From an uncultured Desulfomonile sp. (GTDB taxonomy: Bacteria > Desulfobacterota > Desulfomonilia > Desulfomonilales > Desulfomonilaceae): a stretch of DNA of 64,000 bases. The DNA is taken from the NCBI GenBank assembly GCA_903896745.1, contig CAITZA010000363.1, positions 1 through 64,000 of the forward strand, read 5' to 3'. The notes under the pieces are model-generated. The model saw nothing but the letters and a program-made list of their open reading frames with translations. It ran no database searches and was not told where the DNA came from. Numbering within the stretch: the first letter of the stretch is position 1; the number at the start of each line of letters is the position of its first letter. This document shows positions 40,032 to 50,389 of the stretch, piece by piece. The translations under genes were made by a program, and so were the position numbers.

Positions 40032-40173
40032 GAAGAATGGTGAAAGGGCAATTCGGATCGATGACCTCAGCGATGTCTGGTCGGAACACAGTGATACCGG
40101 ACTCAACCGACTCCCTGTATTTTTTCCTGAATGGGTCTCATGATGATCGTCAAATTTGACAGGATCAGCCGGA

Positions 40174-40755
40174 TCATTTCGTGCCATGAAAGAGTTCGCT
40201 TCCGGCGCCAGGGTAAATTCTTCTGTCAATTCCAGGAATCTTTTTTAGGGCTTCGGGCCACTTGCCTGGCTGGGGTTCAGCTCCTTCCAGCGCAGTAGGG
40301 CAGGGCTGCTTGTCTGCCATAACAGGATTTTTCCTGATGTCCTTGTCAGGTAGGGTGTAACTGAATTCTACTGGAATGTTGTTCGGGTCAAAGGAATAAA
40401 TGGAATATATGAAACCATGATCGACAACTTCCGAAACCCAGAAACCGGCTGTTTCGAGTATGCTTTTCAATTCCCAGAGGTCATCCAGGTTTTCCACGCC
40501 AAAAGAAATGTGATCAAAAATGACTTTGCCACTTAGTGGAGCGCCATGATCCTTCTCGACTGCAGGCTCAGCGCCTTCCCATTCAAAAAAAGCTATCAAG
40601 TCTCTTTCTGAAATTTCCAGAAAGTAATGTCTGTAGCCGGGCCGACCAACACCTGCCACAAGCCGCATTCCCAGGAGGTCTCTCCAGTAACGGATGGTTG
40701 AGTCCATGTTGCCGGTAATCATTGCCACGTGATTCACGCCGTTGTAAGTAATCAT
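40174..40755 (-). CDS. VOC/glyoxalase-fold protein
   Basis: 'GVNHVAMITGNMDSTIRYWRDLLGMRLV', 'FDHISFGVENLDDL'. Confidence 0.85.
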   Translation of the reverse strand: MITYNGVNHVAMITGNMDSTIRYWRDLLGMRLVAGVGRPGYRHYFLEISERDLIAFFEWEGAEPAVEKDHGAPLSGKVIFDHISFGVENLDDLWELKSILETAGFWVSEVVDHGFIYSIYSFDPNNIPVEFSYTLPDKDIRKNPVMADKQPCPTALEGAEPQPGKWPEALKKIPGIDRRIYPGAGSELFHGTK

Positions 40756-41260
40756 GAGTCAGTTGTCTCCCCGAAATCTTGGAGGTCATGCGTCAGTCAA
40801 TGGGCTGAGCATCGATCTGAGCCTATAATAAATATAGTGTCACTGACCTCTGAATCAAAGAAAAAATCTACTGTTGAATGACAGGCTACAACCCATTGAT
40901 GTCCACCTTTAATGCACAAAAGTTCTTAAAGCTATTGACATTAACCTTCAGAAAGTATACCCATATAATCTTAAAAAATCTTACCGTAACAGCGATTGAT
41001 CCTTTAGGGGCTCAATATCTATACACGGAAGAAAAATCTAAAAAGCAGCTTGAGATCGAAGTTACCGGAGGAGAGGGACTGACCTTTTTTCATGATCTGT
41101 TCTGAATCTCCTGCCCCATCTCAATATGTAACACGATTCTCGCTCTGGCTTGCGCATTCAGTTTATGTGTCTATGCTGGTTTAATGTTTCTCGGTAACCA
41201 AGTGACGTGCGACGTTCAATTTCCGGATTCAATTAGCGTGGAGCGTCTGACATAGAGAGG

Positions 41261-41800
41261 ATGATTCAATTATCAATGCTTCAAAAATTGTTATCACAAA
41301 ACAGAAACGCAATTCTGAGAAAATGGTCGGATTTAATTTTTAGTTCATATCCCCCGGAGACAGCAAGCTTTCTGGCCAAGCAATCAAATGAGTTTGCCAA
41401 TCCGGTGGGGGCCTCCATAACTAATGGCGCCACGGGTATATTTGACTGGATAGTTAATGGAGCTTCAATTGATCGCAAAGAAGAGATTGACTCTCTTCTG
41501 GACGATATTGTTCGAATTCGGGCGGTGCAACAATTTTCAGCGTCCGATGCCGTCGGTTTTGTGTTTCTCTTGAAAAAGGCTATTAGAGATACTCTCTCCA
41601 GGGAAATTAGAGACCCGAATCTTGTTGACGAGCTTTTTCAACTCGATTCTACGGTCGATCAGTTGGCCTTGACTGCGTTCAACATCTACATGAAATGCAG
41701 GGAGAAGGTTTTTGAAATCAGGGCTATGGAGCTGAGAAACCGTACTTCTCGGATTTTGGAGAGAGCATGTATGAAATACGGAGCGCCTCACGAATGGTAG
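41261..41800 (+). CDS. RsbRD N-terminal-like sensor domain protein upstream of dsrM
   Basis: 'LLSQNRNAILRKWSDLIFSSYPPETASFL', 'DAVGFVFLLKKAIRDTL' resembles stand-alone RsbRD_N domains; position before dsrMKJOP. Confidence 0.7.
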   Translation: MIQLSMLQKLLSQNRNAILRKWSDLIFSSYPPETASFLAKQSNEFANPVGASITNGATGIFDWIVNGASIDRKEEIDSLLDDIVRIRAVQQFSASDAVGFVFLLKKAIRDTLSREIRDPNLVDELFQLDSTVDQLALTAFNIYMKCREKVFEIRAMELRNRTSRILERACMKYGAPHEW

Positions 41801-41850
41801 CGTTTCGGAAGCAGCAATCACAACAGTGTTAGAGCAATCGAGGTGGTCTA

Positions 41851-42870
41851 ATGAACGCATGGGTTTCCCTATTAACGGCCCTGGTTGCGGTTGGAGCGTT
41901 AGCAGCAATCTCGTGGCTAGGGGTTACGGCGATTGGGTTGCAGAGTGTGTTTGGTATATACATACCATACATAGCAATCGCCATATTTCTTGTAGGTGTT
42001 GTTGGAAGGATCATTGGCTGGGCCAGGGTGCCTGTGCCATTCAGGATCCCAACAACCTGCGGTCAGGCAAAATCCCTGCCGTGGATCAAGGCTGACAATC
42101 TGGAGAGTCCTTACAACCGAATCGGGCTAATCGGAAGAATGGCTCTGGAAGTGCTCCTGTTCAGATCCCTTTTTAGAAACACGAGGGCTGAACTCAGGGA
42201 AGGGCCTAAAATTACTTATGCTTCTGCAAAATGGTTATGGCTCTTCGGTATCCTGTTTCACTACTCGTTCCTGATCATTGTGGTCAGGCATCTGAGATTC
42301 TTTATGGAACCGATCCCTTCATTTGTTGACGCCCTGTCATCAGTTGACGGCTTCTTTCAAATCATGGTTCCCACAATCTTTCTCACAGACATCTTTTTCC
42401 TTGGCGCCGTGACATATCTGTTCCTCAGGCGGGTTGCCTTGCCTCAGGTCCGGTATATTTCGCTGCCCGCTGATTACTTTGCGTTGTTCCTGATCCTCGG
42501 CATAGGGTTATCGGGTGTCCTGATGCGTCAGGTGCTAAAAGTTGATCTCCTGAGCGTCAAGAAACTCGCAATGAGTATTTTCACCCTCCATCCGATTCCA
42601 CCGGCGGATCCTATGCTGGCCGGCATAGGTCCCATTTTTTATGTTCACGTTTTCTTGGTTAGCGTTCTGATCGCCTACCTGCCATTTAGCAAGATCATGC
42701 ATGCGGGCGGAGTGTTCCTGAGCCCAACAAGAAACATGATGAACGTCAACAGGATGGAACGGTATGTTAACCCCTGGAATTATCCAGTCAAGGTTCACAC
42801 ATACGAAGAGTACGAAGACGAGTTCCGCGGAAAGATGAAAGAGGCCGGAATTCCGGTGGACAAGGAGTAA
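41851..42870 (+). CDS. dsrM: Sulfite reduction-associated complex DsrMKJOP protein DsrM (cytochrome b)
   Basis: NarI-like membrane protein 'FGILFHYSFLIIVVRHLRFF', 'YLPFSKIMHAGGVFLSPTRNM'; first of five dsr genes. Confidence 0.95.
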   Translation: MNAWVSLLTALVAVGALAAISWLGVTAIGLQSVFGIYIPYIAIAIFLVGVVGRIIGWARVPVPFRIPTTCGQAKSLPWIKADNLESPYNRIGLIGRMALEVLLFRSLFRNTRAELREGPKITYASAKWLWLFGILFHYSFLIIVVRHLRFFMEPIPSFVDALSSVDGFFQIMVPTIFLTDIFFLGAVTYLFLRRVALPQVRYISLPADYFALFLILGIGLSGVLMRQVLKVDLLSVKKLAMSIFTLHPIPPADPMLAGIGPIFYVHVFLVSVLIAYLPFSKIMHAGGVFLSPTRNMMNVNRMERYVNPWNYPVKVHTYEEYEDEFRGKMKEAGIPVDKE

Positions 42871-42872
42871 CC

Positions 42873-44495
42873 ATGAGTGTTGATAAACTTCTAAAACCTC
42901 AAGACTTGATGAACATAGATCTCCAAAAGACACCGGAAAAAGGTTGGCTTGACACGCCTACCGTCTTTAGAGATGGAACGTTTAGTTATCCGGCTGCTCC
43001 CAAGAACCTTAAATACCTGGGAATGGCTAACCCTAGAGAATGGTCTCCCACAGACCAGGACTGGCAACTTCCTGACAACTGGAGAGAAATTCTCTATAAT
43101 GGTTTTAAGGAAAGACTTTCAAAGTATCGCTCGTTTCGATTGTTCATGGATATTTGTGTAAGATGTGGCGCATGCGCGGACAAATGCCATTTTTTTATCG
43201 GTTCAGGTGATCCCAAAAACATGCCCGTGCTCAGGGCCGAACTGATAAGGTCAGTTTATCGAAAGGATTTCACACTCCCTGGAAAAATCTTCGGAAAGCT
43301 TGCCGGTGCTCGTGACCTTACCATCGATGTTGTTAAAGAGTGGTTCTATTATTTCTACCAATGTACTGAATGCCGACGGTGCTCGGTATTTTGCCCCTAC
43401 GGGATAGACACCGCCGAAGTTACGATGATCGGTCGCGAACTCCTGAACCTCATCGGGCTAAATATTAACTGGATACTTGAACCAGCGGCCAATTGCTTCA
43501 GAACGGGGAACCATCTCGGAATTCCCCCACACGGCGTCAAGGACATGTGGGAGTTCATGGCGGATGATATTGAAGATATAACCGACGTCCGCGTCAACCT
43601 ACCGATCAACAAAAAGGGAGCGGAGATACTATTTGTAACCCCATCTGGCGATTACTTCGCCGACCCGGGAACATATACCTGTATGGGTTACATGATGCTG
43701 TTCCATGAACTCGGTCTGGATTATACATGGAGCACCTATGCTTCCGAGGGTGGAAACTTCGGTCTGTTCACCTCACATGAAATGATAAAGCGGCTTAACG
43801 CCAAGATATATGCAGAAGCCAAAAGATTGGGAGTTAAGTGGATTCTGGGTGGTGAATGCGGTCACATGTGGCGCGTTATGCATCAATACATGGAAACCAT
43901 GAACGGGCCAGCGGATTTCCTTGAGGAACCGGTGTCGCCTATTACCGGAACAAGGTTTGAAAACTCCAAACAAACCAAAATGGTCCATATTACAGAGTTT
44001 ACTGCTGACCTGATCAAGAATGGAAAACTAAAACTCGATCCTAGCAGGAATGACAAGATCATAGGCACATATCACGATTCGTGTAACCCTGCCAGAGCCG
44101 CTGGATTACTTGATGAACCCCGTTATGTTATCCAGAATGTGCTCAATAACTTCCATGAAATGCCGGAAAATACCATCCGTGAGCAAACCTTCTGCTGTGG
44201 CGGTGGAGCTGGTCTGGGTAATGACGAGAACATGGAAATGAGGATGAGGGGTGGATTCCCAAGAGCCAACGCCGTGAGACATGTCAGGGATAAACATGGC
44301 GTTAACAGATTACTCTGCATGTGTGCAATCGATCGTGCTACCCTCACCGCAATGATGCATTACTGGAGTCCTGAGGTGGATGTTGGGGGTATTCACGAAC
44401 TGGTTGCAAACGCGCTGATCATGACCGGCGAAAAAGAACGCACACATGACCTCAGAGGCGAACCACTAAGCGATGATTACGAGGAGGACGAGTAG
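42873..44495 (+). CDS. dsrK: DsrK (HdrD-like Fe-S protein)
   Basis: 'CVRCGACADKCHFFIGSGDPKNMP', 'CTECRRCSVFCPYGIDTAEV', CCG-type 'HDSCNPARAAG...QTFCCGGGAGLG'. Confidence 0.95.
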   Translation: MSVDKLLKPQDLMNIDLQKTPEKGWLDTPTVFRDGTFSYPAAPKNLKYLGMANPREWSPTDQDWQLPDNWREILYNGFKERLSKYRSFRLFMDICVRCGACADKCHFFIGSGDPKNMPVLRAELIRSVYRKDFTLPGKIFGKLAGARDLTIDVVKEWFYYFYQCTECRRCSVFCPYGIDTAEVTMIGRELLNLIGLNINWILEPAANCFRTGNHLGIPPHGVKDMWEFMADDIEDITDVRVNLPINKKGAEILFVTPSGDYFADPGTYTCMGYMMLFHELGLDYTWSTYASEGGNFGLFTSHEMIKRLNAKIYAEAKRLGVKWILGGECGHMWRVMHQYMETMNGPADFLEEPVSPITGTRFENSKQTKMVHITEFTADLIKNGKLKLDPSRNDKIIGTYHDSCNPARAAGLLDEPRYVIQNVLNNFHEMPENTIREQTFCCGGGAGLGNDENMEMRMRGGFPRANAVRHVRDKHGVNRLLCMCAIDRATLTAMMHYWSPEVDVGGIHELVANALIMTGEKERTHDLRGEPLSDDYEEDE

Positions 44496-44496
44496 T

Positions 44497-44898
44497 ATGT
44501 ATAACGCCGGAAAAATAATTATCGGGATAATCATCTTCCTCTGTCTGGTTACCACTCCGTTTTGGTACAATTTTGGGAAAGTTTCCACTCCTCCCAAAAT
44601 TGAGATTGGCACTCAGGAAAAAGAGTGTGTGGAGTCCAAAGCATTCATGCAGACTTCACACATGGTGCTTCTGGAACAGTGGAGGGATGAGGTGCTTAGG
44701 GAAGGCAAACGGGTATATGTAAGCTCAAATGGAAAACAGTACCTCATGAGCCTTCAAAACACCTGTACCAAATGCCACACCAGCAAGGAAAAATTCTGTG
44801 ATCGCTGCCACAACTACCTGAACGTGGCGCCCAATTGTTGGGATTGCCACCTGGCGCCGAAGGAAAAACAATTACAGGCGGCAAGGAGTGAGAAGTAA
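44497..44898 (+). CDS. dsrJ: DsrJ (triheme cytochrome c)
   Basis: Three CxxCH motifs CTKCH, CDRCH, CWDCH; uncleaved N-terminal TM; gene order. Confidence 0.94.
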   Translation: MYNAGKIIIGIIIFLCLVTTPFWYNFGKVSTPPKIEIGTQEKECVESKAFMQTSHMVLLEQWRDEVLREGKRVYVSSNGKQYLMSLQNTCTKCHTSKEKFCDRCHNYLNVAPNCWDCHLAPKEKQLQAARSEK

Positions 44899-45686
44899 TG
44901 GACGAAACAAGAAGAAGGTTCCTTAAAATAGCTGGCCTTTCGGTGTTGGGAATTGGAGCAAAGCCCGTAGTTGACGCTGTGGCGGCAGGTGGGACTACGA
45001 AATATGAATCTGACCCTAAAGCTCTGAAAGCCAAGAGATGGGCGATGGTTGTTGACCAGAAGAAATGCGCCCAAGCAAAAGAAGGTTGCCAGGACTGTGT
45101 TGAGGCTTGCAACATCGCTCACAATATTCCTCACTTTGACGATCCCAAGGACGAGGTAAAATGGATATGGCGAGCGCCTTTTGAGAACGCTTTTCCAGGC
45201 CAGGGAAATGAATACCTGGAAGAGTTTATCAAGAAAAGTCTAAAAAACGCTCCATTCATGGTCTTGTGCAATCATTGCGATAACCCCCCTTGCGTGCGGG
45301 TTTGTCCTGTAAAGGCGACCTTTCGCAGGCCTGACGGAATCGTCGTCATGGACTATCACAGATGTATTGGTTGCCGATTCTGTATGGCCGCCTGCCCATA
45401 CGGCGCTCGTAGTTTGAACTGGCGTGATCCAAGACCACATATCAAAAAGGAAAATCCCGAATATCCGACTAGAACACGCGGCGTGGTTGAAAAATGTAAT
45501 TTTTGCTCTGAGCGTCTGGCAGTGGGCCTTCAGCCAGCCTGTGTGGCTGCGTGCAAGGATAAGGCCCTTATTTTCGGAGATCTGGAAGATCCCAACTCTG
45601 AAATTAGGGAAGTTTTGCGAACCCGTTCAACGATACAAAGAAAACCACAACTAGGCACACGCCCTGAGGTCTATTACATACTGTGA
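44898..45686 (+). CDS. dsrO: DsrO (periplasmic Fe-S protein, TAT-like signal)
   Basis: 'MDETRRRFLKIAGLSVLGIG' twin-Arg signal; four ferredoxin-type Cys clusters. Confidence 0.94.
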   Translation: MDETRRRFLKIAGLSVLGIGAKPVVDAVAAGGTTKYESDPKALKAKRWAMVVDQKKCAQAKEGCQDCVEACNIAHNIPHFDDPKDEVKWIWRAPFENAFPGQGNEYLEEFIKKSLKNAPFMVLCNHCDNPPCVRVCPVKATFRRPDGIVVMDYHRCIGCRFCMAACPYGARSLNWRDPRPHIKKENPEYPTRTRGVVEKCNFCSERLAVGLQPACVAACKDKALIFGDLEDPNSEIREVLRTRSTIQRKPQLGTRPEVYYIL

Positions 45687-45693
45687 GGTAGCC

Positions 45694-46851
45694 ATGCTTG
45701 AAAAAGCTCTATCTGGAACTAAAGCTTATTTTTCCTGGATAATATTCCTGGTGATCCTGTTTAGCATAGGATTCGCCTTCTATTTGAAGCAGTTGGGCTT
45801 CGGTTTAGGCATCACGGGTATGAGTCGAGACGTATCCTGGGGCCTTTACATTGGACAGTTCACTTTTCTGGTCGGTGTGGCGGCTTCCGCAGTAATGCTC
45901 GTGCTCCCCTATTACCTTCATAACTACAAGGTTTTTGGGAAAATCACGATTCTCGGAGAGTTTCTCGCGGTAGCCTCAGTTACAATGTGCCTCACATTTA
46001 TCGTGGTAGACTTGGGGCAGCCCTCCAGGGCATTCAACGTATTGCTTTACCCAACGCCGAACTCAGTACTTTTCTGGGACATGGTCGTCCTTAACGGATA
46101 TTTGTTTCTGAATATCGTAGTTGGGTGGAGCGTTCTGGAAGCTGAACGAAAAGGGGTCGCTCCGGCCAAGTGGGTCAAGTTCCTGATCTATGTGTCAATT
46201 CCATGGGCTGTTAGCATTCACACCGTAACAGCTTTTCTATACGCCGGCCTTCCAGGAAGAGGATTTTGGCTTAGCGCAGTCATGGCGCCCCGCTTCTTGG
46301 GATCCGCCTTTGCCTCTGGCCCATCCCTACTCATTCTCATTTGTTTGTTCCTACGTAAATACACAAAATTTGACGCGGGCTGGGAAGCAATACAGTCTCT
46401 CGCTAAAATTATCACCTATGCCCTGATCATCAGTGTTTTCTTCGTGCTATGTGAACTCTTCACTGTTTTCTATAGCCAGATTCCAGAACACATGTACCAC
46501 TTCATTTACCTGTTTGTAGGATTCCACGGTCACTATGGACTGGTAGCGTGGATGTGGGCGGCCATAATCCTGGCTGCGATTGCTTTGATCATACTCATTA
46601 ACCCAAACACCAGAAATAATCCGACCACCTTGGCTTTCGGATGCGCTTCAACCTTCCTGGCCTTGTGGATTGAGAAAGGTATCACTCTGGTGCTGACAGG
46701 CTACATTCCTTCACCATTGGAAACGATTACAGAGTATCACCCTACAGTTCCGGAAATCGCCATCGTTATCGGCGTATGGGCTCTAGGGCTTCTGATCCTG
46801 AGTATCCTCTACAAGGTGGCTCTCAGTGTTAAAGAGGAAGCGGCTGCATAA
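45694..46851 (+). CDS. dsrP: DsrP (NrfD/PsrC-like membrane protein)
   Basis: NrfD-family polytopic membrane protein 'DVSWGLYIGQFTFLVGVAASAVMLVLPYYLHN'. Confidence 0.95.
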   Translation: MLEKALSGTKAYFSWIIFLVILFSIGFAFYLKQLGFGLGITGMSRDVSWGLYIGQFTFLVGVAASAVMLVLPYYLHNYKVFGKITILGEFLAVASVTMCLTFIVVDLGQPSRAFNVLLYPTPNSVLFWDMVVLNGYLFLNIVVGWSVLEAERKGVAPAKWVKFLIYVSIPWAVSIHTVTAFLYAGLPGRGFWLSAVMAPRFLGSAFASGPSLLILICLFLRKYTKFDAGWEAIQSLAKIITYALIISVFFVLCELFTVFYSQIPEHMYHFIYLFVGFHGHYGLVAWMWAAIILAAIALIILINPNTRNNPTTLAFGCASTFLALWIEKGITLVLTGYIPSPLETITEYHPTVPEIAIVIGVWALGLLILSILYKVALSVKEEAAA

Positions 46852-46885
46852 TAACAGTTTGTTCCTGTTTATGTCCTGAATGAGA

Positions 46886-46915
46886 AGGCGATTCGGTTTG
46901 CGAATCGCCTTTCTT
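46886..46915 (+). terminator. Intrinsic terminator closing the dsrMKJOP operon
   Basis: AGGCGATTCG-gtttg-CGAATCGCCT followed by TTCTT. Confidence 0.75.
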
Positions 46916-46926
46916 GTTGACGCCAG

Positions 46927-49188
46927 ATGCAACAGAACTCCTCCTGGAAACACAAAATGACAGTTGCAGACCTGCCCGGGAAACTGATAGCGCTGCGAAC
47001 GGCGCTGATTGAATATTTCACTGAAAAAACCGCCAATGGTGGCGCCGAGTCCGATCTGAAGGGCTTGTTTGAACTGTCCATTGGAAAACTTGTCACGGCT
47101 TTACTCAAATCCAATAATTTCTCAGGCTACGATGAATCAGTTTTTGGTGAGCCGGATGAGAGTTGTCAGTTTGAGAAAATAGCGGCAACACCCGGGGGAA
47201 TGGAAATTCAAGAGATCGCTCAATGTTATGAGCATTTGTGTAGTCTCAGCCTGAATCTGGATTCAAACAGGGTGGTATCTCTCAAGTTCTCCCAATCCAG
47301 AAGGCGCAGCCATGGAATGTTTTACACACCTGCGACGATTGCCAGACAGATCGTGACCCTCTCTCTCGATGCCTTAGGTTTTTGCCCCAATAGTCTTGAA
47401 TCAAGGTTAGCAGTCCTTGACCCCGCTGTTGGCGCTGGAATTTTCCTCACGGAGTTTCTCCAGGAAATCAGCTCGAGGATCGGAGAATCATCGAGAACTG
47501 ATTTTCCCCTCATGCTGGATTCGTCAATTGCCCTACACGGTGTTGATATAGACCCGGTAGCAATTCAGATGACCAAAGCTGCTATGGCGCAAACCGTTAG
47601 AGCCTGTACCGGTATCGATCGACCTGATCTGCGCAACATGAGGGTGGGGAATTCACTGATTGGCAATGATGGGAAGATCAATCAAAACCAGATCGAAATG
47701 GGGCTTTACGACCCGAGCTACGAAAAAAGCAATACCTCTACCGACAGGCGTCGCTTTGCGAATTCATGGTTTGAGCGAAAAAAGGGATTCAACTGGTCTA
47801 AAGAGTTTCCTCAATTATTTGCACGGGAAAACCCAGGCTTTGATCTCATAATTGGAAATCCACCATACGAAATTCTCTCGGTCAAGGAGTCCGGAATTCC
47901 GGATATGAAAATCGACCTGGACTATTACAGAACACACTATGAAACATGTTTAGGCAAGATCAACACCTACCGATTAATGATGGAACGATGCGTCAATCTC
48001 CTGAGAAGGGGAGGGGTCCTCGGACTGCTTGTCCCTTCCACATTTATGGCCGATTCTACGGCCTCGGTCCTGCGTAAAAAGATGTTCGTGGAATGTGAGG
48101 TAATAGACCTGATTACCATTCCGGAAAAAGCCAGGATGTTTCAGGGGGTAACTCAGGCCCTTTCGATAATTATAGCCAGAAAGGGAAAACCATCGACTAC
48201 TGTAAGATCCAGAGTATGGTGTGCTGAAAAATCTTTCGATGGCTTGTCATCCACCCGGGTAAAGCTTGATGAGTTGAACAAAACGGGATTCCGCATCCCG
48301 ATATTGAGATCCCAAATCGAAAGTGACCTACTAGATCATCTTGGCGGATTTCCATGTCTTGGATCAAAGTTTCCCGATGTTCCGCGCATAAAGGTCCATC
48401 AGGGAGAAATCAACCTTACTACTAACATGGAAATGATTTCCACATCTGAAACCGGAATTCCACTGGTGCGCGGAGAGCATATTCATCGGTTCAGTATCAG
48501 GCATCCCTCCGCGCAACCCAATAGAATGGACTGGATCAGACCGGAAAGAATAAGAACTGGAAAACATCGAAGGAACCATTACGAAAAATCAGCTTTGGGG
48601 ATGACTGACGCATCACACAATGACGGAAGGGTGGCCCTTGCGCGGGTCGTTAACCTGGATAGTCAACTAAGGCTTAAAGCAGCTTGGGTGGGTGAAGGAG
48701 TCTATTTGGGGGATATGACCAATTACCTGGATCGCACACTCGTGTCACGAAATTTTACATTGGGACTTCTCAATTCCAAACTTCTCAACTGGCGATTCAA
48801 AATTACCAGCGCCAATAATTACATTTCTGCCTCAGAACTGGAAATGCTGCCGGTACCGAGTCACGTCCACGTTAAACTTCGGCCAGATTCATACTTTAAC
48901 GAATATGAACTCATGGAAGATCTAATGTCAGAAATGATCACCAATCTTAATGGAGCTTTAACAAAAATTGACGCCATTATTGATCGGATTGATCGCCAGG
49001 AAAAAAAATTCGTTTTCATACGCCGTGCAATTGAAGAAATTGTTGATTCATTGATTGATAAAAGTCTCGAGTCGGAAGGCGAAGCGCCCTTCAGAAATAA
49101 TATTCTGCTACTGTTGGACGCGCTTGTCATCAAGATGTATTCTGCGGAGAAATATTCGGGCATTCTCGATATGGTCGAGACTAGGTAG
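46927..49188 (+). CDS. Eco57I/TaqI-like N6-adenine DNA methyltransferase with C-terminal target-recognition domain (start may be 46957)
   Basis: 'HGMFYTPATIARQIV', motif I 'LDPAVGAGIFLTEFL', motif IV 'FDLIIGNPPYEIL', TRD-like 'LLNSKLLNWRFKITSANNYISASELEMLPVP'. Confidence 0.88.
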   Translation: MQQNSSWKHKMTVADLPGKLIALRTALIEYFTEKTANGGAESDLKGLFELSIGKLVTALLKSNNFSGYDESVFGEPDESCQFEKIAATPGGMEIQEIAQCYEHLCSLSLNLDSNRVVSLKFSQSRRRSHGMFYTPATIARQIVTLSLDALGFCPNSLESRLAVLDPAVGAGIFLTEFLQEISSRIGESSRTDFPLMLDSSIALHGVDIDPVAIQMTKAAMAQTVRACTGIDRPDLRNMRVGNSLIGNDGKINQNQIEMGLYDPSYEKSNTSTDRRRFANSWFERKKGFNWSKEFPQLFARENPGFDLIIGNPPYEILSVKESGIPDMKIDLDYYRTHYETCLGKINTYRLMMERCVNLLRRGGVLGLLVPSTFMADSTASVLRKKMFVECEVIDLITIPEKARMFQGVTQALSIIIARKGKPSTTVRSRVWCAEKSFDGLSSTRVKLDELNKTGFRIPILRSQIESDLLDHLGGFPCLGSKFPDVPRIKVHQGEINLTTNMEMISTSETGIPLVRGEHIHRFSIRHPSAQPNRMDWIRPERIRTGKHRRNHYEKSALGMTDASHNDGRVALARVVNLDSQLRLKAAWVGEGVYLGDMTNYLDRTLVSRNFTLGLLNSKLLNWRFKITSANNYISASELEMLPVPSHVHVKLRPDSYFNEYELMEDLMSEMITNLNGALTKIDAIIDRIDRQEKKFVFIRRAIEEIVDSLIDKSLESEGEAPFRNNILLLLDALVIKMYSAEKYSGILDMVETR

Positions 49189-49271
49189 CCTCCCGCCGGG
49201 GAGGTCGAGCCCTCCAAATTTTTTGTTTGAAAAAGATGGAATTAATGATAATAATTAGAGGTTAACTCACA

Positions 49272-49315
49272 CATCCCTGTCTGAAGGGTCGCCGCTTGTG
49301 GCGGATCATGGGATG
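49272..49315 (+). promoter_or_regulatory. Structured rpsB leader
   Basis: CATCCC...GGGATG closing stem enclosing a CGCC-gcttgt-GGCG hairpin, about 30 nt upstream of the rpsB TTG start. Confidence 0.45.
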
Positions 49316-49343
49316 GAGGAAAAACCCGAAAAGGAGATTTAGA

Positions 49344-50183
49344 TTGTCTTTGGTTACAATGAAGCAATTGTTGGAAGCAGGAGTTCATTTTGGACATCAA
49401 ACGCGCCGTTGGAATCCAAAAATGAAACAGTACATTTTCGGCGCTCGAAATGGTATCTACATAATTGATTTACAAAAGACGGTTCGTCTTTTCAAGAGGG
49501 CCTACCAGTTTGTCCAGGATTCGGCGGCCACCGGTTGCGGGGTGTTGTTTGTCGGAACAAAAAAACAGGCTCAGGACGCTGTTCAGGAAGAGGCACTGCG
49601 CTGCGGACAATATTATGTGAATCAACGATGGCTAGGTGGAATGCTTACCAACTTCTCCACTATAAAGCAGAGTATTGAACGGTTGAACAACCTTGGGGCC
49701 ATACTTGAGCGACCCGAGGAAACAAACTTTACAAAAAAGGAAATCGGCAACCTGACTCGTCAGTATGACAAACTGAACAAGAACCTGGCAGGTATTAGAG
49801 AAATGAAGAAACTGCCCGGCGTTCTGTTTGTCGTTGATCCGAAAAAGGAAAATATCGCTGTAAAGGAAGCCAAGAAGTTAGGTATTCCTATTGTGGCAAT
49901 AGTTGATTCAAATTGCGATCCGGATGAAATTGATTACGTCATCCCGGGAAACGACGACGCCATTAGGGCAATCAGGCTTTTCGCGGCTAAAATCGCTGAT
50001 GCCTGTGAGGAAGGGCGTTCAATGCATGAGGCTTCGCTGAAGGAGGACGTCGGCGCTGCTGAATTTCCGGTGGTCCGAAAACTCGAAGATGCGGAAGTTG
50101 CTATACGGGCGGACATGGAATCTGACGAGGGTGACGAATATGAGTCAGATGAGACCGATGAAGATGATGAGTCCCAGGACTAG
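49344..50183 (+). CDS. rpsB: 30S ribosomal protein S2
   Basis: '[41 protein letters not shown]'; TTG start after AAGGAG; acidic C-terminal tail. Confidence 0.96.
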   Translation: MSLVTMKQLLEAGVHFGHQTRRWNPKMKQYIFGARNGIYIIDLQKTVRLFKRAYQFVQDSAATGCGVLFVGTKKQAQDAVQEEALRCGQYYVNQRWLGGMLTNFSTIKQSIERLNNLGAILERPEETNFTKKEIGNLTRQYDKLNKNLAGIREMKKLPGVLFVVDPKKENIAVKEAKKLGIPIVAIVDSNCDPDEIDYVIPGNDDAIRAIRLFAAKIADACEEGRSMHEASLKEDVGAAEFPVVRKLEDAEVAIRADMESDEGDEYESDETDEDDESQD

Positions 50184-50389
50184 GCTCGAGACTACGCTTT
50201 GTCCTTATTTATAGACGTTAACAGATCCAACGTGGCGCTGGATCTGCCGAAACTGGCCATGATCGCTGGGCGGCCATTATTACCGCATGTCTGAATCGTG
50301 GTCGGCGCCATGTTCAGTAACAAAAAGTATCCGAAATTCATGCGCCTCAGACACCAAGGGGCGTCTGGATTCGACAAGGAGATAGATTT

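Noticed and set aside
40878-41105. 75-aa ORF upstream of the RsbRD_N gene
   Set aside because: Could be a real small protein, but no SD was recognised and no domain seen; not enough support to call.
41851-46851. DsrK/QmoB as selenocysteine-containing Hdr-like proteins
   Set aside because: The Cys-motif regions carry ordinary Cys codons and the frames are continuous; no in-frame TGA.
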